Below, piece by piece: positions 17,872-27,545 of a stretch of 64,000 bases of DNA. The stretch is taken from contig JAGONC010000006.1 of assembly GCA_017993235.1 (NCBI GenBank), positions 1 to 64,000 on the forward strand. Direction: 5' to 3'. How positions within the stretch are numbered: position 1 is the stretch's first letter; each line of letters opens with the position of its first letter. Source of the stretch: Lentimicrobiaceae bacterium (lineage in GTDB: Bacteria > Bacteroidota > Bacteroidia > Bacteroidales > JAGONC01). The translations under genes and the position numbers were made by a program. Below the pieces are notes generated by a model. It made no database searches and was not told the DNA's origin. It worked only from the letters and a program-made list of their open reading frames with translations.

Positions 17872-18224
17872 TGTTTCACGAATTTGGATGAATGACCGCT
17901 GGCGTTTGCCAGATAAATTCCAGGAGAAAGACGGTTTACGTTCAGTATGACTTTGCCGGATGAAACCGTTTCCGTCATCACCAGGTGTCCATCCGCACGG
18001 TTGATGTAAATCCAGTCTGCATCACCGGGGATACCTTCAATGATGAGGGTTTCACCGGCCGGGTTGGGACAGATGGCAAGACGGTTGTTGCTGGCCGGCG
18101 GACTATCTTCCACAGAGATGTGAGTGTCGAAATAGAGTCTCTGCAAAGTTGACAGCGTATATGCATCGACGGTTCCGGTCATGAAAAACAGGAACAACAG
18201 TAATAATAAACATTTTGCATTCAA
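17868..18224 (-). CDS. Free-standing T9SS type A sorting-domain-like protein
   Basis: 118 aa: signal peptide (1-21, MNAKCLLLLLFLFFMTGTVD region), a 20-residue linker, then a domain with the usual features of the Por secretion tail: ICPNPAGETLIIEG, WIYINRADGHLV, VILNVNRLSPGIYLA and a C-terminal KFVKQ. Such a domain is normally the last 80 residues of a large cargo; here it is almost the whole protein. It is first in an operon with the 739-aa beta-helix protein, which has no sorting domain. It may be a remnant of a larger cargo or a real small surface protein. Confidence 0.75.
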   Translation of the reverse strand: MNAKCLLLLLFLFFMTGTVDAYTLSTLQRLYFDTHISVEDSPPASNNRLAICPNPAGETLIIEGIPGDADWIYINRADGHLVMTETVSSGKVILNVNRLSPGIYLANASGHSSKFVKQ

Positions 18225-18317
18225 TCCTCGGGGGCTTTAGAAGGTCTTACGAATACATTGACTCACCAGTGGAGTCAAAGTTTAATCAGTTCTTCGTTAA
18301 TTGCCAATAAAATTAAA

Positions 18318-18432
18318 TTAATGGAAGAATTCGTTCAGATCGTCCCCCGAAAATTTCCGAAAAACATTCCTTTTGCTCTACTGACCGGATGGTCAGGAGA
18401 TAAAAGTTTTTTCTCCATATTTCATAGACCAG
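18318..18432 (+). repeat. Direct repeat, copy 2 (fragment of a DUF302 gene tail)
   Basis: Counterpart of 13941-14058. It keeps the end of the DUF302 coding frame (EEFVQIV) without the rest of the gene, so it is a fragment. It lies in the 359-base gap between the sorting-domain gene and the GH130 gene. Apart from this copy and a -7 promoter element nothing else is visible in the gap. Confidence 0.8.
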
Positions 18433-18558
18433 CACCTACGACTGTCGACAATTTATGTTCTTTGAAATGGATGAATGAGTCAGGATTTTGTGTACCTTGC
18501 ATCAAAATCCTGAAAATCATATCAAAATAAAGACCTGAGAGAATTATCTTTATTTTAC

Positions 18559-18566
18559 TAACTTTG
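18559..18566 (+). promoter_or_regulatory. Putative -7 promoter element of the glycan locus
   Basis: TAACTTTG matches TAnnTTTG; it ends 17 bases before the GH130 start. The -33 element is not clear. Confidence 0.45.
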
Positions 18567-18583
18567 TTATACCCAGAAACATT

Positions 18584-19627
18584 ATGGATATTGCAAACCG
18601 CTTTCCTTCCAATCCTCTTTTACGACCATCTGATCTGAAACCTGGCATTGAAGGTATGGAGATCGTGTGTCTTCTTAACCCGGGTGTTTTTGAATTCAAT
18701 GGGAAAATATGGCTTTTGCTGAGAGTCGCTGAAAGGCCGAGACAGATAGAAGGTAAGATCAGTTTTCCTGTTTATAATGACAGGGGTGAGATTGAAATTT
18801 TGAACTTTGATAAAAAGGATCCCGATCTGGATGCTTCTGATCCACGGGTGATCAATTATAAAAAGAAAGATTACCTGACAACCCTCTCTTATTTACGTCT
18901 TGTCTGCAGTGAGGATGGAGTTCATTTTCATGAGCCCGGGGACTATCCACCTATCTTTGGTAAGGGGGTACTTGAGGCTTTTGGTATTGAAGATTGCCGG
19001 GTCGCCAGCATGAAAGACGGATTCATCCTCTCGTTTACCGAAGTTTCCGAGTTTGGGGTTGGCGTTGGCCTGATAAGGACTACGGATTGGAAGAACTTCA
19101 GGCGCGAAGGGATGATTTTCCCTCCTCATAATAAGGATTGTGCTATTTTCGAAGAAAAGATCAACGGGAAGTATTACGCCCTGCACCGTCCGAGCAGTCC
19201 CGAACTGGGCGGTAACTACATCTGGCTGGCCGAATCGCCCGACCTGATACACTGGGGCAGGCACACCTGTATTGCCACAACACGGGCCGGCAGCTGGGAT
19301 TCGGCACGGGTTGGCGCCGGCGGGGCCCCCATCCGGACAGAAAAAGGATGGCTGGAGATCTACCATGGAGCCAACAGCGATCACCGTTATTGCCTTGGCC
19401 TGCTTCTGCTGGATTTGAACGATCCCTCCAGGGTGATCGCCCGCAGCAGCGAACCTGTCATGGAGCCTGTCGAGGCCTACGAACAAACCGGATTCTTCGG
19501 CAATGTGGTGTTTACCAATGGACACTATGTAAAAGGTGATGACATCTATATATACTATGGAGCCAGTGACGAAGTGATTTGCGGCGCACGGTTTTCAATG
19601 GCTGAGTTACTTACGGCACTCCTTTAA
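18584..19627 (+). CDS. GH130-family mannoside phosphorylase/hydrolase-like enzyme
   Basis: 347 aa without signal peptide, so cytoplasmic. It has the five-bladed beta-propeller pattern of GH130: repeated blades with CLLNPGVFEFNGKIWLLLRV, DASDPRV, FGIEDCRVA, NKDCAIFEEKINGKYY, RVGAGGAPIRTEKGWLEIYHG and YGASDEVICGA. Family members phosphorolyse or hydrolyse beta-1,4- or beta-1,2-mannosides; the Asp in the third blade motif (IEDCRV) matches the usual proton donor position. The specificity cannot be judged. It is the first gene of the locus and is followed by an MFS transporter, a common pairing in Bacteroidota that suggests intracellular breakdown of a disaccharide brought in by the carrier. Confidence 0.9.
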   Translation: MDIANRFPSNPLLRPSDLKPGIEGMEIVCLLNPGVFEFNGKIWLLLRVAERPRQIEGKISFPVYNDRGEIEILNFDKKDPDLDASDPRVINYKKKDYLTTLSYLRLVCSEDGVHFHEPGDYPPIFGKGVLEAFGIEDCRVASMKDGFILSFTEVSEFGVGVGLIRTTDWKNFRREGMIFPPHNKDCAIFEEKINGKYYALHRPSSPELGGNYIWLAESPDLIHWGRHTCIATTRAGSWDSARVGAGGAPIRTEKGWLEIYHGANSDHRYCLGLLLLDLNDPSRVIARSSEPVMEPVEAYEQTGFFGNVVFTNGHYVKGDDIYIYYGASDEVICGARFSMAELLTALL

Positions 19628-19705
19628 TAAAAAACATTCATTTTGACACAGCCCCTTCAAAGGGATAAACTTCCCCGGGGTTTGCCCGGATTTATAAATA
19701 CTTAT

Positions 19706-20956
19706 ATGATCAAGAAACTGACTTCAGAGTACCGCTTTTTCCTGTCACAACCGCGCAACATGCGGGTACTGTTGATCACCAACATGTTGTACTCGCTGGT
19801 GCTGCCCGTTGTCGAGATTTTCATGGCAGCCTATATCATGCGTTCTTTTAACGACACGAGCTATGTTGCCATTTTTCAGGTCGGGATGTACACAGGCATC
19901 ATCATCACTTCCCTGACCAATGGGTTTTTACTTAAAAATTTCAAGGTCGCTCACCTCTACAGCTTCGGGATCCTGCTGAGCGGTCTGTCGATGGTTGGGA
20001 TGATGTTCGTAAAAGGCATTGCCCTGCCGGGCCTCATTGTGGCCGGCACACTGATCGGGGCAGCCTCTGGTTTTTTCTGGACCAACCGTTATATGATGAC
20101 CTTGAGCACCACCACGGATGATAACCGGAATTATTTCTTCGGTCTTGAATCCTTTTTCTTTACGGTTTCGAACATCGGTGTGCCGCTTGTGATTGGGGCA
20201 CTGCTGACTTCGGTTGACGGGATGCGGATCTTCGGAAGGGTATTTGACATTTACAATGGTTATCAGATCGTGACCCTCATCGTATGCGCCATAACGATCC
20301 TGGCATGCTTCTCCCTCTCCCGCGGCAAGTTTGAGAATCCTGTGCAGAAGGATTTTCTTTATTTCCGTTTCGACAGGCTCTGGAACAAACAGATCCTTTT
20401 GGCTGCCCTGAAAGGGCTGGTGCAGGGTTTTCTTGTCACCGCCCCTGCCATGCTCATCATGAAATATGTTGGCAAAGAAGGATCCCTGGGGCTTATCCAG
20501 GGAATCAGCGGCGGCCTGACGGCAATCCTCCTTTACCTGCTGGGCCGCTTTGCCAAACCCAAACACAGGATCTACATCTTTGGTGTCGGCATCACCATTT
20601 TCCTGATCGGGACCATTATCAACGGCATTGAACTTTCGATGGCGGGTGTGATGATCTTTGTCCTGTGCAAGGTCTTCTTCCAGCCCTTGCACGACCTTGC
20701 TTATTATCCCATCATGTTGAAGGTCATAGATGTTGTCTCCAAACGCGAAAACCGGAACCAGTATGCTTATATCCTAAACCACGAATTCGGGTTATATGCC
20801 GGCAGAGTGCTGGGTCTGGGGCTATTCATCGTGCTGGCTTTTTACGCTTCTGAAACCTTTGCGCTCCGATATGCGCTCATCATCGTGGCAGCACTCCAGA
20901 TGCTCTCCATTCCTCTTGCCAAAAACATCATGAAACATTCTTATCAGGTAGAATAA
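19706..20956 (+). CDS. MFS transporter
   Basis: 416 aa with about twelve hydrophobic helices and a central cytoplasmic loop near 215-240 (SRGKFENPVQKD), as in the major facilitator superfamily. It probably carries a mono- or disaccharide across the inner membrane for the GH130 enzyme encoded 78 bases upstream; that is inferred from the pairing. ATG at 19706 is preferred over an upstream TTG, since the region before it has no hydrophobic or conserved sequence. Its stop overlaps the next start (TAATG), so the downstream lipoprotein is translationally coupled. Confidence 0.87.
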   Translation: MIKKLTSEYRFFLSQPRNMRVLLITNMLYSLVLPVVEIFMAAYIMRSFNDTSYVAIFQVGMYTGIIITSLTNGFLLKNFKVAHLYSFGILLSGLSMVGMMFVKGIALPGLIVAGTLIGAASGFFWTNRYMMTLSTTTDDNRNYFFGLESFFFTVSNIGVPLVIGALLTSVDGMRIFGRVFDIYNGYQIVTLIVCAITILACFSLSRGKFENPVQKDFLYFRFDRLWNKQILLAALKGLVQGFLVTAPAMLIMKYVGKEGSLGLIQGISGGLTAILLYLLGRFAKPKHRIYIFGVGITIFLIGTIINGIELSMAGVMIFVLCKVFFQPLHDLAYYPIMLKVIDVVSKRENRNQYAYILNHEFGLYAGRVLGLGLFIVLAFYASETFALRYALIIVAALQMLSIPLAKNIMKHSYQVE

Positions 20957-22677
20957 TGAAACACGCAGGTTACTTAGTCGTCATAATGGCAGCCATACTG
21001 GTCATAAATTCCTGTAAGAACGAAACAGGAGTTCCCATTGAACAAACATCCATTGCGCGCATTGACCAGATGCCCAATATACCGGAGCCCTTTAAAATCA
21101 TCGACTGGAAAAAGAAGGCACTTCAATTTGACAGTCTGGTCTTCGATTTCAATAATACCGCTTCCTATGGCCCGCTTATTTGGCTGGACAGTGCCCGGCA
21201 TAATCTCGACCAGGTTACTTTTGGCCTTTATACGGTTCTTGGAGACATACGTCAGGGCCCTGAGCATTATAATGGAGAATTTCATGAGGCGCTCACTTCC
21301 CTGAGCGCTTTACTGAGTGCAGGATTACTGGGTATAGATAAAACCAACCAGTATGGGCTGAATTTCGTGAAGATGGCTCAGAACTATTTCAATTGCGATA
21401 CAAAGTGGAACATCGTAATGAACAATACTAATCCCGGGGTCGCATTGGCAGGTGGCGGTTACGGGCGCGACTGGTGGTACGACGTGTATCCGAATCTGTT
21501 ATTTTACGGAGTTGCTGAAATCTTTCCTCATGTTGAGAACACTGAAGTTATCCAACGGAGCATTGCTGATCAGTTTTATAAAGCAGACTCGGTCCTGCAG
21601 GGAAATTATGATTACTCCTATTTCGATTATGCCCGGATGAAAGGGATGCGCAACAACATACCCTGGCAACAGGATGCTGCCGGCGGTCATGCATACGTGT
21701 TGCTTGCAGCCTACCATAAATTCGGGGAGACTCGCTACCTGGAAGGTGCGAAGCGTGCAACAGAGGCCTTACTAAAACAGAAAGAAAGCCGTTTCTACGA
21801 AATTTTGCTTCCGTTCGGAGCCTATACGGCTGCAAGGCTAAACGCTGAGCAGGGGACCCGTTATGATGTCACCAAACTATTGAACTGGACTTTTGACGGC
21901 TGTCAGGCAAAAGATGGTCGCACAGGCTGGGGCGTCATTGCCGAACGCTGGGGCGATTTCGATGTTCATGGCCTGCAGGGGAGCATCACGGATGGTGGTG
22001 GATATGGATTCTTTATGAATTCGGTTGCCCTGGCATGGCCACTGGTACCCATGGTGAAATATGAGCCCCGTTATGCAAAGGCCATTGGTAAATATATGCT
22101 GAATGCAGTAAATGCCTGCCGTTTATTCTATCCTGATCAGGTGGATGACGCACACCAGTGGCTACCTGAACTGAAGGATATTACGAAAGGTATTATCGGG
22201 TACGAAGGCATCCGCAAAACTGACGATTACGATAATCCATCATTGAAAGGGATCACACCCGTTTCATTGGGAGATGGACCCAAATGGGTTGCCGGCCAGC
22301 CGGAAGAATCCATGTTCAGCCTGTACAGTACTTCTATTGCGGGCGTTTTTGGCGCCATCGTCCAAACTACCGATGTGGAAGGGATACTGGCACTTGACTG
22401 CAATGTGACTGATTTTTACACTGAGAATAAATACCCCGTCTATCTGTACTACAATCCATATCCTGAAATCAAAACAGTTATCTATTCATCCGGGGAAAAA
22501 CTTGACCTTTTTGACATTGTTTCAAAAAAATACATTGCAAAAAACGTCAGTGGGAATATTGGTATTAAAATACCTGCCGATGAAGCAGTACTGATGATAG
22601 TTCTTCCAGCGGGACTAAGTCTTCGGACGGATGATTTAAAAGTGATGGCCGGCCACACAGTGATAACATACAAATGA
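20956..22677 (+). CDS. Lipoprotein of an unassigned family, possible alpha/alpha-barrel glycosidase
   Basis: 573 aa. Lipoprotein signal ending LVINSC (Cys 20). No catalogued family recognised. It begins IARIDQMPNIPEPFKIIDW and contains GRDWWYDVYPNLLFYGV, GGHAYVLLAAYHKFGETRYLEGAKRA, LPFGAYTAARLNAEQG, GWGVIAERWGDFDVHGLQGS, DGGGYGFFMNSVALAWPLVP and YAKAIGKYMLNAVNACRLFY. Helix-loop repeats of this kind are found in (alpha/alpha)6 enzymes. The N-terminal half of the 1043-aa protein at 31.2 kb is a paralog that shares these motifs in order. Start overlaps the MFS stop; it sits right before susC, so a role at the cell surface or in the periplasm on the locus substrate is likely. Function is inference. 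Confidence 0.8.
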   Translation: MKHAGYLVVIMAAILVINSCKNETGVPIEQTSIARIDQMPNIPEPFKIIDWKKKALQFDSLVFDFNNTASYGPLIWLDSARHNLDQVTFGLYTVLGDIRQGPEHYNGEFHEALTSLSALLSAGLLGIDKTNQYGLNFVKMAQNYFNCDTKWNIVMNNTNPGVALAGGGYGRDWWYDVYPNLLFYGVAEIFPHVENTEVIQRSIADQFYKADSVLQGNYDYSYFDYARMKGMRNNIPWQQDAAGGHAYVLLAAYHKFGETRYLEGAKRATEALLKQKESRFYEILLPFGAYTAARLNAEQGTRYDVTKLLNWTFDGCQAKDGRTGWGVIAERWGDFDVHGLQGSITDGGGYGFFMNSVALAWPLVPMVKYEPRYAKAIGKYMLNAVNACRLFYPDQVDDAHQWLPELKDITKGIIGYEGIRKTDDYDNPSLKGITPVSLGDGPKWVAGQPEESMFSLYSTSIAGVFGAIVQTTDVEGILALDCNVTDFYTENKYPVYLYYNPYPEIKTVIYSSGEKLDLFDIVSKKYIAKNVSGNIGIKIPADEAVLMIVLPAGLSLRTDDLKVMAGHTVITYK

Positions 22678-22724
22678 TTATTAATAGATTCAGATTCAGA
22701 ATCAGACAACATTATAATTCAAGC

Positions 22725-25700
22725 ATGATGAAACGACTACTTTTTATTCTGATGATCCTTTCAATCCCAGGGCTGATCTTTGCCCAAAAGGTTGTGGAAG
22801 GAACCGTAACGGATGCCAAAACTAATGAGACACTGATTGGCGTTACGGTTAGCATCAAAGGCACTACCTCAGGGACAGTCACAGACCTTGACGGTCATTA
22901 CCGTCTGGAATCGGCCCAATTGACATCTTCATCCGTTATTCTCTATTCTTATATTGGATATACTTCATCGGAGCAGATCCCGGGCAACCGGACTGTGATT
23001 GATGTTGCACTCATCCCTGAAGTGTATGCGCTTGACGAATTGGTCGTAGTCGGGTACGGTACTGCAAAAAAGAGTAACGTTTTGGGATCTGTCACCAAGG
23101 TAAACAGTTCGGAATTGGTAAAAATTCCGGTTGCCGGAGTTGACCAGGCATTGCAGGGAAGGGCCGCCGGAGTCCAGGTCACGCAGAATACCGGTGCTCC
23201 CGGTGAGGGAGTTTCAGTTCGTATCCGTGGTTCCGGTTCAATCAATTCAAGCAACGACCCCCTTTATATTGTTGATGGGATAGCAGCAACAGACGCACTC
23301 AATATCATTGCTCCCGGTGATATTGAAAATATTACCGTACTAAAAGATGCTTCAGCAGCTGCTATATATGGATCGCGTGCTAATAACGGAGTTGTCCTGA
23401 TCACAACAAAAAAAGGTACAAAAGGAAAAACGCAGGTCTCCTACAGGGGGCAGACAGGCTTTCAGAAAGCAATCGGATTGACTAAAATGGTGAATACAAG
23501 CGATTATATCACCATCTATAACGAAGCTGCCACCAATGACAATGCCAACCTCGACCCCGGACTGCAGCCTCGTGCACTGATCACATCAGAAGAGTCCGCA
23601 AGGTTTGTTGATATAAATTATGTCAAGGAATTGCTAAGGACCGCCCCGGTCAATTCCCATGAATTGTCAGTCTCTGGTGGAAATGAACTGACTAATTTCA
23701 TCATTTCTGCCTCATTTTATGACCAGAGAGGGATCATCCAAAACACTGGCTACACAAGGGGAACAGCAAGACTTGATGTGAATACGGAAGCAGGTAAATG
23801 GCTAACGGTCGGTCTGAGTATGCTTGCAGGAATCTCGTCTAATGATATTATTGGAAGTTCCGGTGATGGTTACGGTGGTAACGGTGGTAGCGTGGTCAGG
23901 TATGCTTTTTTCCGCAATCCGGCCATACCCGTAAAATTCGATGATGGCAGCGCTTATGTCGACCGTCCTGCCGAGTACTTTGGAAACTCCATTTACGATT
24001 CATTCCTCGGCGACGGTTATAATCCTATTGGAATGGCCGATTATAACGAAAATAACCTTAAGGAAGAAAGTTATCTGGGTAAAGCCTATTTTATTGCTAA
24101 AATCACCGATAAACTGAAATTCACGACCAATTTCGGTTTGGATTACCGTAATTCCGGCACGCGCCGCTTCAATCGCACCTGGGGAACATTAAACCGCATT
24201 AACGCTGTGAACAGCCTTGACGTAAGCAGCCAACAGATAACTGACTGGACGGAAAATAACTTGCTCAATTACGAGACTTCTTTTGGAGAATCGCATACTT
24301 TTTCGGCTCTGGTCGGATTTGAAGCCATTAAGAACAGCGGAAAGGCATTATATGCAAGCGATTCGGATTTTCCAATCCAGGATGATAATCTGATATATAT
24401 TGGTAACGGACTCGGAACGGAGATCAGCAGCCAGAGTGAGTATGCATCAACACTGGCCTCGTTCTTCGGACGGGTAAATTATGATTTCAAAGGGAAATAC
24501 TACCTATCAGGTACACTTCGCCGCGATGGATCGTCAAGATTTACCGGAGATAATAAATGGGGAACGTTCTATTCTCTGTCGGCTGGTTGGGTGATAAGCC
24601 GGGAAAACTTCCTCAAGGATGTTCCCTGGCTCCAGATCCTTAAACTGCGTTTCGGTTATGGCGCTATCGGAAACCAGGAGATAGGCCTTTATGCATACAA
24701 CGACCGAATCTCTCCCTATTTCAACTATCCTTTCAATAACCTATCCAATAATGGCTATGCACAAACAGCACTTGGAAATGAAGACTTGAAGTGGGAAACC
24801 AGTTATCAGTACAATGCCGGTTTTGATGCCGAACTCTGGAAAGGTGCACTTGGTTTCTCTCTTGATTACTATTATAAGGTCACAGATGATATGCTGGTCA
24901 ATGCTCCTAATCCGCCTTCGGTAGGTGATGCTGAAGCAGCCTGGATTAACAGCGGATCCGTTCTGAATACGGGCGTTGAGCTTGAAGCAATTTACCGCCA
25001 GACGAGACAGAAATGGGGTTATTCGATCAGTGGGAACCTGGCTTATTTGCACAACGAAGTACTTCAATTAGATGCTCCGCTTTTTGGCGGGAGGGTGGAA
25101 ACAGGTGTAAATGCAACCAAAACGGATGTAGGACAGCCCATCGGCGCCTTCTATCTGCTTGAAATGGAAGGTATATTCCAGAATAAAGGCGATATTTTGA
25201 TTTCAGCTTTCCAGGGGAATGATATTGAACCCGGCGATGTCAAATTTAAGGATCAGAATGGTGATGGATATATCGACAACAACGACCGTGTCTATTTGGG
25301 GAGCGCCATACCAAAACTCATTACCGGTATCAACCTGGCAGCCAATTATAAAAACTTCGACCTGAGCTTATTCCTGCAGGGCGCATATGGCAATAAAATT
25401 TATGTTCAAATCAACCAGGATATTGAAGGATATTACCGCGGATTCACTGTAACACAACGCTATTTTGATGAGCGATGGACCAGTGAAGGTTCTTCCGACA
25501 CCCAACCCAGGGCATCATGGTCCGCCAAGTCAAACAATGCAAGGCCATCCTCCCGTTTTCTCGAAGATGGCTCGTACTTACGGATGAAAAACCTTCAGCT
25601 CGGCTATACCATTCCTGAAAATGCATTTCCGAAGCTGGGACTATCCAGGGCAAGGGTGTACGTTTCAGCAACAAACCTTTGGACATTGACCAAATATCCG

Positions 25701-25826
25701 GGTCTTGATCCCGAAATGACCGTCAGCGATAATTCCAAAAATGAAGGCGACCGCGCTGCCGGTATTGACTGGGGAACCTATCCATCTGCCATGACATTAA
25801 TGTTTGGAATTGACATCACTTTTTAA
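22725..25826 (+). CDS. SusC/RagA-family TonB-linked outer-membrane transporter
   Basis: 1033 aa. Signal peptide (1-21, LIFAQ), a carboxypeptidase-regulatory-like beta domain (VVEGTVTDAKTNETLIGVTVSIKG at about 22-100), the SusC-type TonB box and plug (ALDELVVVGYGTAKKSNVLG, then GVQVTQNTGAPGEGVSVRIRG and VDGI), and a 22-strand barrel ending in LMFGIDITF, with a C-terminal aromatic. It imports oligosaccharides with the SusD protein encoded 12 bases downstream, driven by an ExbBD/TonB system. ATG at 22725 is chosen because the preceding in-frame residues are unrelated to a signal peptide; ATG at 22728 is equally possible. Confidence 0.96.
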   Translation: MMKRLLFILMILSIPGLIFAQKVVEGTVTDAKTNETLIGVTVSIKGTTSGTVTDLDGHYRLESAQLTSSSVILYSYIGYTSSEQIPGNRTVIDVALIPEVYALDELVVVGYGTAKKSNVLGSVTKVNSSELVKIPVAGVDQALQGRAAGVQVTQNTGAPGEGVSVRIRGSGSINSSNDPLYIVDGIAATDALNIIAPGDIENITVLKDASAAAIYGSRANNGVVLITTKKGTKGKTQVSYRGQTGFQKAIGLTKMVNTSDYITIYNEAATNDNANLDPGLQPRALITSEESARFVDINYVKELLRTAPVNSHELSVSGGNELTNFIISASFYDQRGIIQNTGYTRGTARLDVNTEAGKWLTVGLSMLAGISSNDIIGSSGDGYGGNGGSVVRYAFFRNPAIPVKFDDGSAYVDRPAEYFGNSIYDSFLGDGYNPIGMADYNENNLKEESYLGKAYFIAKITDKLKFTTNFGLDYRNSGTRRFNRTWGTLNRINAVNSLDVSSQQITDWTENNLLNYETSFGESHTFSALVGFEAIKNSGKALYASDSDFPIQDDNLIYIGNGLGTEISSQSEYASTLASFFGRVNYDFKGKYYLSGTLRRDGSSRFTGDNKWGTFYSLSAGWVISRENFLKDVPWLQILKLRFGYGAIGNQEIGLYAYNDRISPYFNYPFNNLSNNGYAQTALGNEDLKWETSYQYNAGFDAELWKGALGFSLDYYYKVTDDMLVNAPNPPSVGDAEAAWINSGSVLNTGVELEAIYRQTRQKWGYSISGNLAYLHNEVLQLDAPLFGGRVETGVNATKTDVGQPIGAFYLLEMEGIFQNKGDILISAFQGNDIEPGDVKFKDQNGDGYIDNNDRVYLGSAIPKLITGINLAANYKNFDLSLFLQGAYGNKIYVQINQDIEGYYRGFTVTQRYFDERWTSEGSSDTQPRASWSAKSNNARPSSRFLEDGSYLRMKNLQLGYTIPENAFPKLGLSRARVYVSATNLWTLTKYPGLDPEMTVSDNSKNEGDRAAGIDWGTYPSAMTLMFGIDITF

Positions 25827-25838
25827 TCAGATTCAGCC

Positions 25839-27374
25839 ATGAAACAAAAAATAGTAGATCTCTGCTGCCACAGCTGGCAAAGAGAAAGTACCGCTCCAAA
25901 AATTTTTCGTCTGAATGCCTGCAAATATGGATTTGTCATGTCACTGATCCTATTAAGTTCCTGTAACGATTTTCTGACTGAGGACCTTAAAGGGACTTTT
26001 TCAACAGATACCTATTACAAAAATGATAAGCAGGCCATTCAGGCGATCAATGGTGCCTACAATGCCATAGCTTTTGTAAATCCCGATAATACCATATGGG
26101 TGTTCGGTGATATTGCTTCTGAGGATGCTGTAAAAGGGGGAAATCCTGGTGATCAGGCAGAAATCACCTACATAGATGAGTTTACAGCAGATGCTAACAA
26201 CGGAATAATCGGAGACTATTGGCGTTTTGTTTATGAAGGTATTTCCCGTGCAAACAACGTGATTGCCAATGTCCCTGATGTTCAAATGGATGAAGTGCTA
26301 AAGAACCGGATCATCGGGGAAGCGAAATTTATCAGGGCATACGGCTACTTCAACCTGGTAAACGTATTTGGGAAGGTTCCACTCAAACTGCTCCCCCAGC
26401 TTTCGCAGGAGACAATTCATGTACCGCTGAGCGATGAATCTTCCATTTATGAGCAGATTGAAAAAGACCTGACCGACGCTGCCGCTCTTTTGCCCGAATC
26501 GTATGGTTCATCGGACATGGGCCGGGTGACCCGCGGTGCTGCTTTGGCCTTGCATGGAAAGGCAAGCCTGTACCAGCAAAACTGGTTAGTTGCTATCAGC
26601 TATTTTCAACAGGTAGAAGCAATGGGTATCTACGGACTGCTGAACAATTATGCCGATAATTTTAAACTGGCTTATGAAAACAGCAAAGAATCCATTTTCG
26701 AAATCCAGCATCTGACAGGCCGGGTTCCTCAATTGGGAAGTGCTATGAATCAATGGTTTGCTCCGTACACGGATGGTGGATACTATTTTAATGCTCCAAC
26801 GCAAAGCCTGGTCGATGCTTTTGAAAAGAGCGCTTCAGGCGAAGTTGATCCACGCCTGGATGCGACAGTTGGCCGCGAAGGTCAGCCCTGGCTGAACGGG
26901 GAAATGTTCAGCGCATCCTGGTCCCCAACCGGCTACCTGACCAAAAAACACCAGCAACCCCTGTCTGAAGTATCTTCATCCCTCAAAGGCGATGGTGACC
27001 TGAATTACATATATATCAGGTATGCCGATGTGTTACTTATGAAAGCAGAAGCCTTTATTGAAACCAACCAGGCTGATTCAGCCAGGGCCAACCTCAATAA
27101 GGTCAGGCAACGTGCACGGGCAAGCTTTAATGGAACACCACCGGCCGACCTGCTGGCTGATATCACTACCAATGATCCGAATTCGCTGAGGACGGCCATA
27201 CGCCATGAGCGCAGGGTAGAACTTGGCCAGGAATTTCACCACTATTTTGACCTGATGCGATGGGGAAAGGTAGTCGCTGAATCGGCGCTGGGACCCGATT
27301 TCCATTATGAAACGAATAGATATATGCCGTTGCCCCAGTCGGAAATTGATGCCAATCAGGCAATAAAACCATGA
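25839..27374 (+). CDS. SusD/RagB-family nutrient-binding lipoprotein
   Basis: 511 aa. Surface lipoprotein that caps the SusC channel and captures glycan. Lipoprotein signal ending LLSSC with Cys 42 from the ATG at 25839; this N-terminal stretch before the hydrophobic part is long (33 residues), so the ATG at 25938 (MSLILLSSC) could be the true start but would leave almost no positive charge. Family features: NDFLTEDLKGTFSTDTYYKN, the TPR-like helices (FIRAYGYFNLVNVFGKVPL), YADVLLMKAEAFIE and HERRVELGQEFHHYFDLMRWGK. Last residues QSEIDANQAIKP follow the usual pattern. Co-transcribed with the upstream susC. Confidence 0.95.
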   Translation: MKQKIVDLCCHSWQRESTAPKIFRLNACKYGFVMSLILLSSCNDFLTEDLKGTFSTDTYYKNDKQAIQAINGAYNAIAFVNPDNTIWVFGDIASEDAVKGGNPGDQAEITYIDEFTADANNGIIGDYWRFVYEGISRANNVIANVPDVQMDEVLKNRIIGEAKFIRAYGYFNLVNVFGKVPLKLLPQLSQETIHVPLSDESSIYEQIEKDLTDAAALLPESYGSSDMGRVTRGAALALHGKASLYQQNWLVAISYFQQVEAMGIYGLLNNYADNFKLAYENSKESIFEIQHLTGRVPQLGSAMNQWFAPYTDGGYYFNAPTQSLVDAFEKSASGEVDPRLDATVGREGQPWLNGEMFSASWSPTGYLTKKHQQPLSEVSSSLKGDGDLNYIYIRYADVLLMKAEAFIETNQADSARANLNKVRQRARASFNGTPPADLLADITTNDPNSLRTAIRHERRVELGQEFHHYFDLMRWGKVVAESALGPDFHYETNRYMPLPQSEIDANQAIKP

Positions 27375-27393
27375 AATATATCAAATAATGTTG

Positions 27394-27401
27394 TATATTT
27401 G
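27394..27401 (+). promoter_or_regulatory. Putative -7 element before the LamG lipoprotein gene
   Basis: TATATTTG matches TAnnTTTG, 145 bases before the start. Further down, at 27497-27515, lies an inverted pair GTATG-N9-CATAC that could be a protein-binding site. Both are weak calls. Confidence 0.35.
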
Positions 27402-27545
27402 TTAACTATAAACTTAAAAAGCAAGGAAATTCTTTTTACAACTTAGAATTGAAAAGGGAATTTTACATGAACTTGTTAACTTTAAATAAACAAAACGTAT
27501 GTAACATGTGCATACATAAAGTATTCAATAATTCATAAAATCTCA

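Noticed and set aside
18258..18530. Plus-strand frame of 90 codons
   Set aside because: It covers the fragmentary direct repeat and has no protein-like conservation apart from the DUF302 tail.
19928..20692. 254-codon frame antisense to the MFS gene
   Set aside because: Rich in His/Asp/Gln typical of an antisense shadow of a membrane protein.
27467..27538. 23-codon frame upstream of the LamG lipoprotein gene
   Set aside because: A possible leader peptide, but too short to support, with no regulatory codon run.
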